A stretch of DNA of 17,208 nucleotides, taken from positions 1 to 17,208 of the forward strand of contig CAMLSF010000081.1 in the NCBI GenBank assembly GCA_946482615.1, given 5' to 3'. Under the pieces are notes generated by a model that had not been told where the DNA came from, made no database searches, and saw only the letters and a list, made by a program, of their open reading frames with translations. This document shows positions 16,459 to 17,208 of this stretch, piece by piece; position 1 is the stretch's first letter, and every line of letters begins with the position of its first letter. Source of the DNA: an uncultured Chromatiaceae bacterium. Lineage in GTDB: Bacteria > Pseudomonadota > Gammaproteobacteria > Enterobacterales > Alteromonadaceae. Made by a program: the position numbers and the translations under genes.

Positions 16459-16528
16459 ACGCGCCGATCTAAAGGTCAGGTCGCACCACCGGTGTGGCCT
16501 TCAATGTCAAAATGAACGGAAAATAGCC

Positions 16529-17208
16529 ATGAATTTGCACGAGTATCAGGGTAAGCAACTGTTTGCCCAATATGGTTTGCCTGTATCGAAAGGCATCGCC
16601 GCAGCAACTGTTGAAGAAGCGGTAGAAGCTGCAGATAAAATCGGCGGCGACATGTTTGTTGTCAAGGCTCAGGTTCACGCTGGTGGTCGCGGTAAAGCGG
16701 GCGGTGTGAAGCTGGTGAAAAGCAAAGAAGATATCCGCGCTTTCGCTGAAAAATGGCTTGGAAAGAACCTGGTTACTTATCAGACAGACGAAAAAGGTCA
16801 GCCTGTAAGTCGTATCCTGGTTGAAACCTGTACTGACATCGCTAAAGAGTTGTATTTAGGTGCTGTGGTAGACCGTTCTTCACGTCGTATCGTGTTTATG
16901 GCTTCTACTGAAGGTGGTGTGGAAATCGAAACTGTTGCCCACGAAACTCCGGAAAAAATTCTGAAAGCTGCTATCGATCCACTGGTGGGCGCTCAGCCAT
17001 TCCAGGGCCGTGAATTAGCCTTCAAATTAGGCCTGGAAGGCAAGCAAATTAACCAGTTCGTGAAAATATTCATGGGTCTGGCTCAACTGTTCCAGGAAAA
17101 AGATTTAGCTCTGTTGGAAGTAAACCCTCTGGTTATTACTCCAGCTGGCGATCTGCACTGCTTAGACGCCAAACTGGTGATCGACGGCAACGCGCTGTAC
17201 CGTCACCC
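16529..17208 (+). CDS. sucC: Succinyl-CoA synthetase beta subunit SucC, N-terminal part (partial)
   Basis: The ADP-forming succinyl-CoA synthetase beta subunit, which with SucD converts succinyl-CoA to succinate with ATP formation. The frame opens at ATG 16529 and is still open at the window edge, so 226 of roughly 388 codons are present. The ATP-grasp domain shows Lys46, [11 protein letters not shown] at 50-60, and Glu197 and Asn199 in LLEVNPLVI, which match the nucleotide and magnesium residues of E. coli SucC. The start [12 protein letters not shown] matches the family. An ACGGA at 16516-16520 is a modest ribosome binding site. It lies after a strong terminator and a consensus -10 box, so it probably has its own promoter. 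sucD should follow outside the window. Confidence 0.97.
   Translation, partial: MNLHEYQGKQLFAQYGLPVSKGIAAATVEEAVEAADKIGGDMFVVKAQVHAGGRGKAGGVKLVKSKEDIRAFAEKWLGKNLVTYQTDEKGQPVSRILVETCTDIAKELYLGAVVDRSSRRIVFMASTEGGVEIETVAHETPEKILKAAIDPLVGAQPFQGRELAFKLGLEGKQINQFVKIFMGLAQLFQEKDLALLEVNPLVITPAGDLHCLDAKLVIDGNALYRH

Noticed and set aside
1..17208. Mobile element, CRISPR, tRNA, defence or toxin-antitoxin system
   Set aside because: All long conserved frames are housekeeping genes in conserved order, with no terminal repeats, spaced repeats or tRNA-like sequences that I could see.

Overview
The window is a stretch of core chromosome from a gammaproteobacterium. Protein sequences match the Escherichia coli orthologues residue for residue at active sites, and gene orders (comEC-msbA-lpxK-ycaR-kdsB; tcdA convergent with csdE-csdA; gltA divergent from sdhCDAB-sucABC) are those of gammaproteobacteria. 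A presence in the Alteromonadales/Rheinheimera/Shewanella neighbourhood is my guess from overall protein character and moderate GC; it is inference. I see no tRNA, rRNA, insertion sequence, CRISPR array, prophage or other sign of horizontal transfer. Every sizeable gene has a recognisable housekeeping family, so I do not claim an undescribed system. What deserves a second look is the regulatory and RNA-structure content between TCA-cycle genes. || Layout. (1) 1-4763, plus strand: the 3' end of comEC (DNA uptake), then a tightly packed envelope cluster: msbA (lipid A flippase), lpxK (lipid A 4'-kinase), a YcaR/Trm112-like small protein, kdsB (CMP-KDO synthesis) and an RluA-family pseudouridine synthase. 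Genes overlap by 1, 4 or 10 bases or abut, so they are very probably co-transcribed and translationally coupled. Together they supply and export the KDO2-lipid A core. (2) 4777-7226: tcdA (plus) converges on csdE-csdA (minus). These form one functional set: CsdA takes sulfur from cysteine, CsdE accepts it, and TcdA makes the cyclic form of the t6A tRNA modification, which in E. coli depends on CsdA-CsdE in vivo. (3) 7289-8566, minus: gltA, citrate synthase, ending in a strong hairpin terminator that insulates it from csdA. (4) 8567-8936: a 370-base divergent promoter region between gltA and sdhC, with candidate sigma-70 promoters on both strands, an ArcA-like direct repeat and a structured sdh leader. 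(5) 8937-17208, plus: sdhCDAB (succinate dehydrogenase), sucA and sucB (2-oxoglutarate dehydrogenase E1 and E2) and the first 226 codons of sucC (succinyl-CoA synthetase beta), which runs off the window. || Together gltA, suc and sdh encode consecutive TCA-cycle steps: citrate formation, then 2-oxoglutarate to succinyl-CoA to succinate to fumarate. The sdh-suc string is broken by hairpins at sdhB/sucA and sucA/sucB and by a full intrinsic terminator followed by a consensus -10 box at sucB/sucC. The cluster is therefore probably several overlapping transcription units rather than one uniform operon. Lpd (E3) is not in the window.
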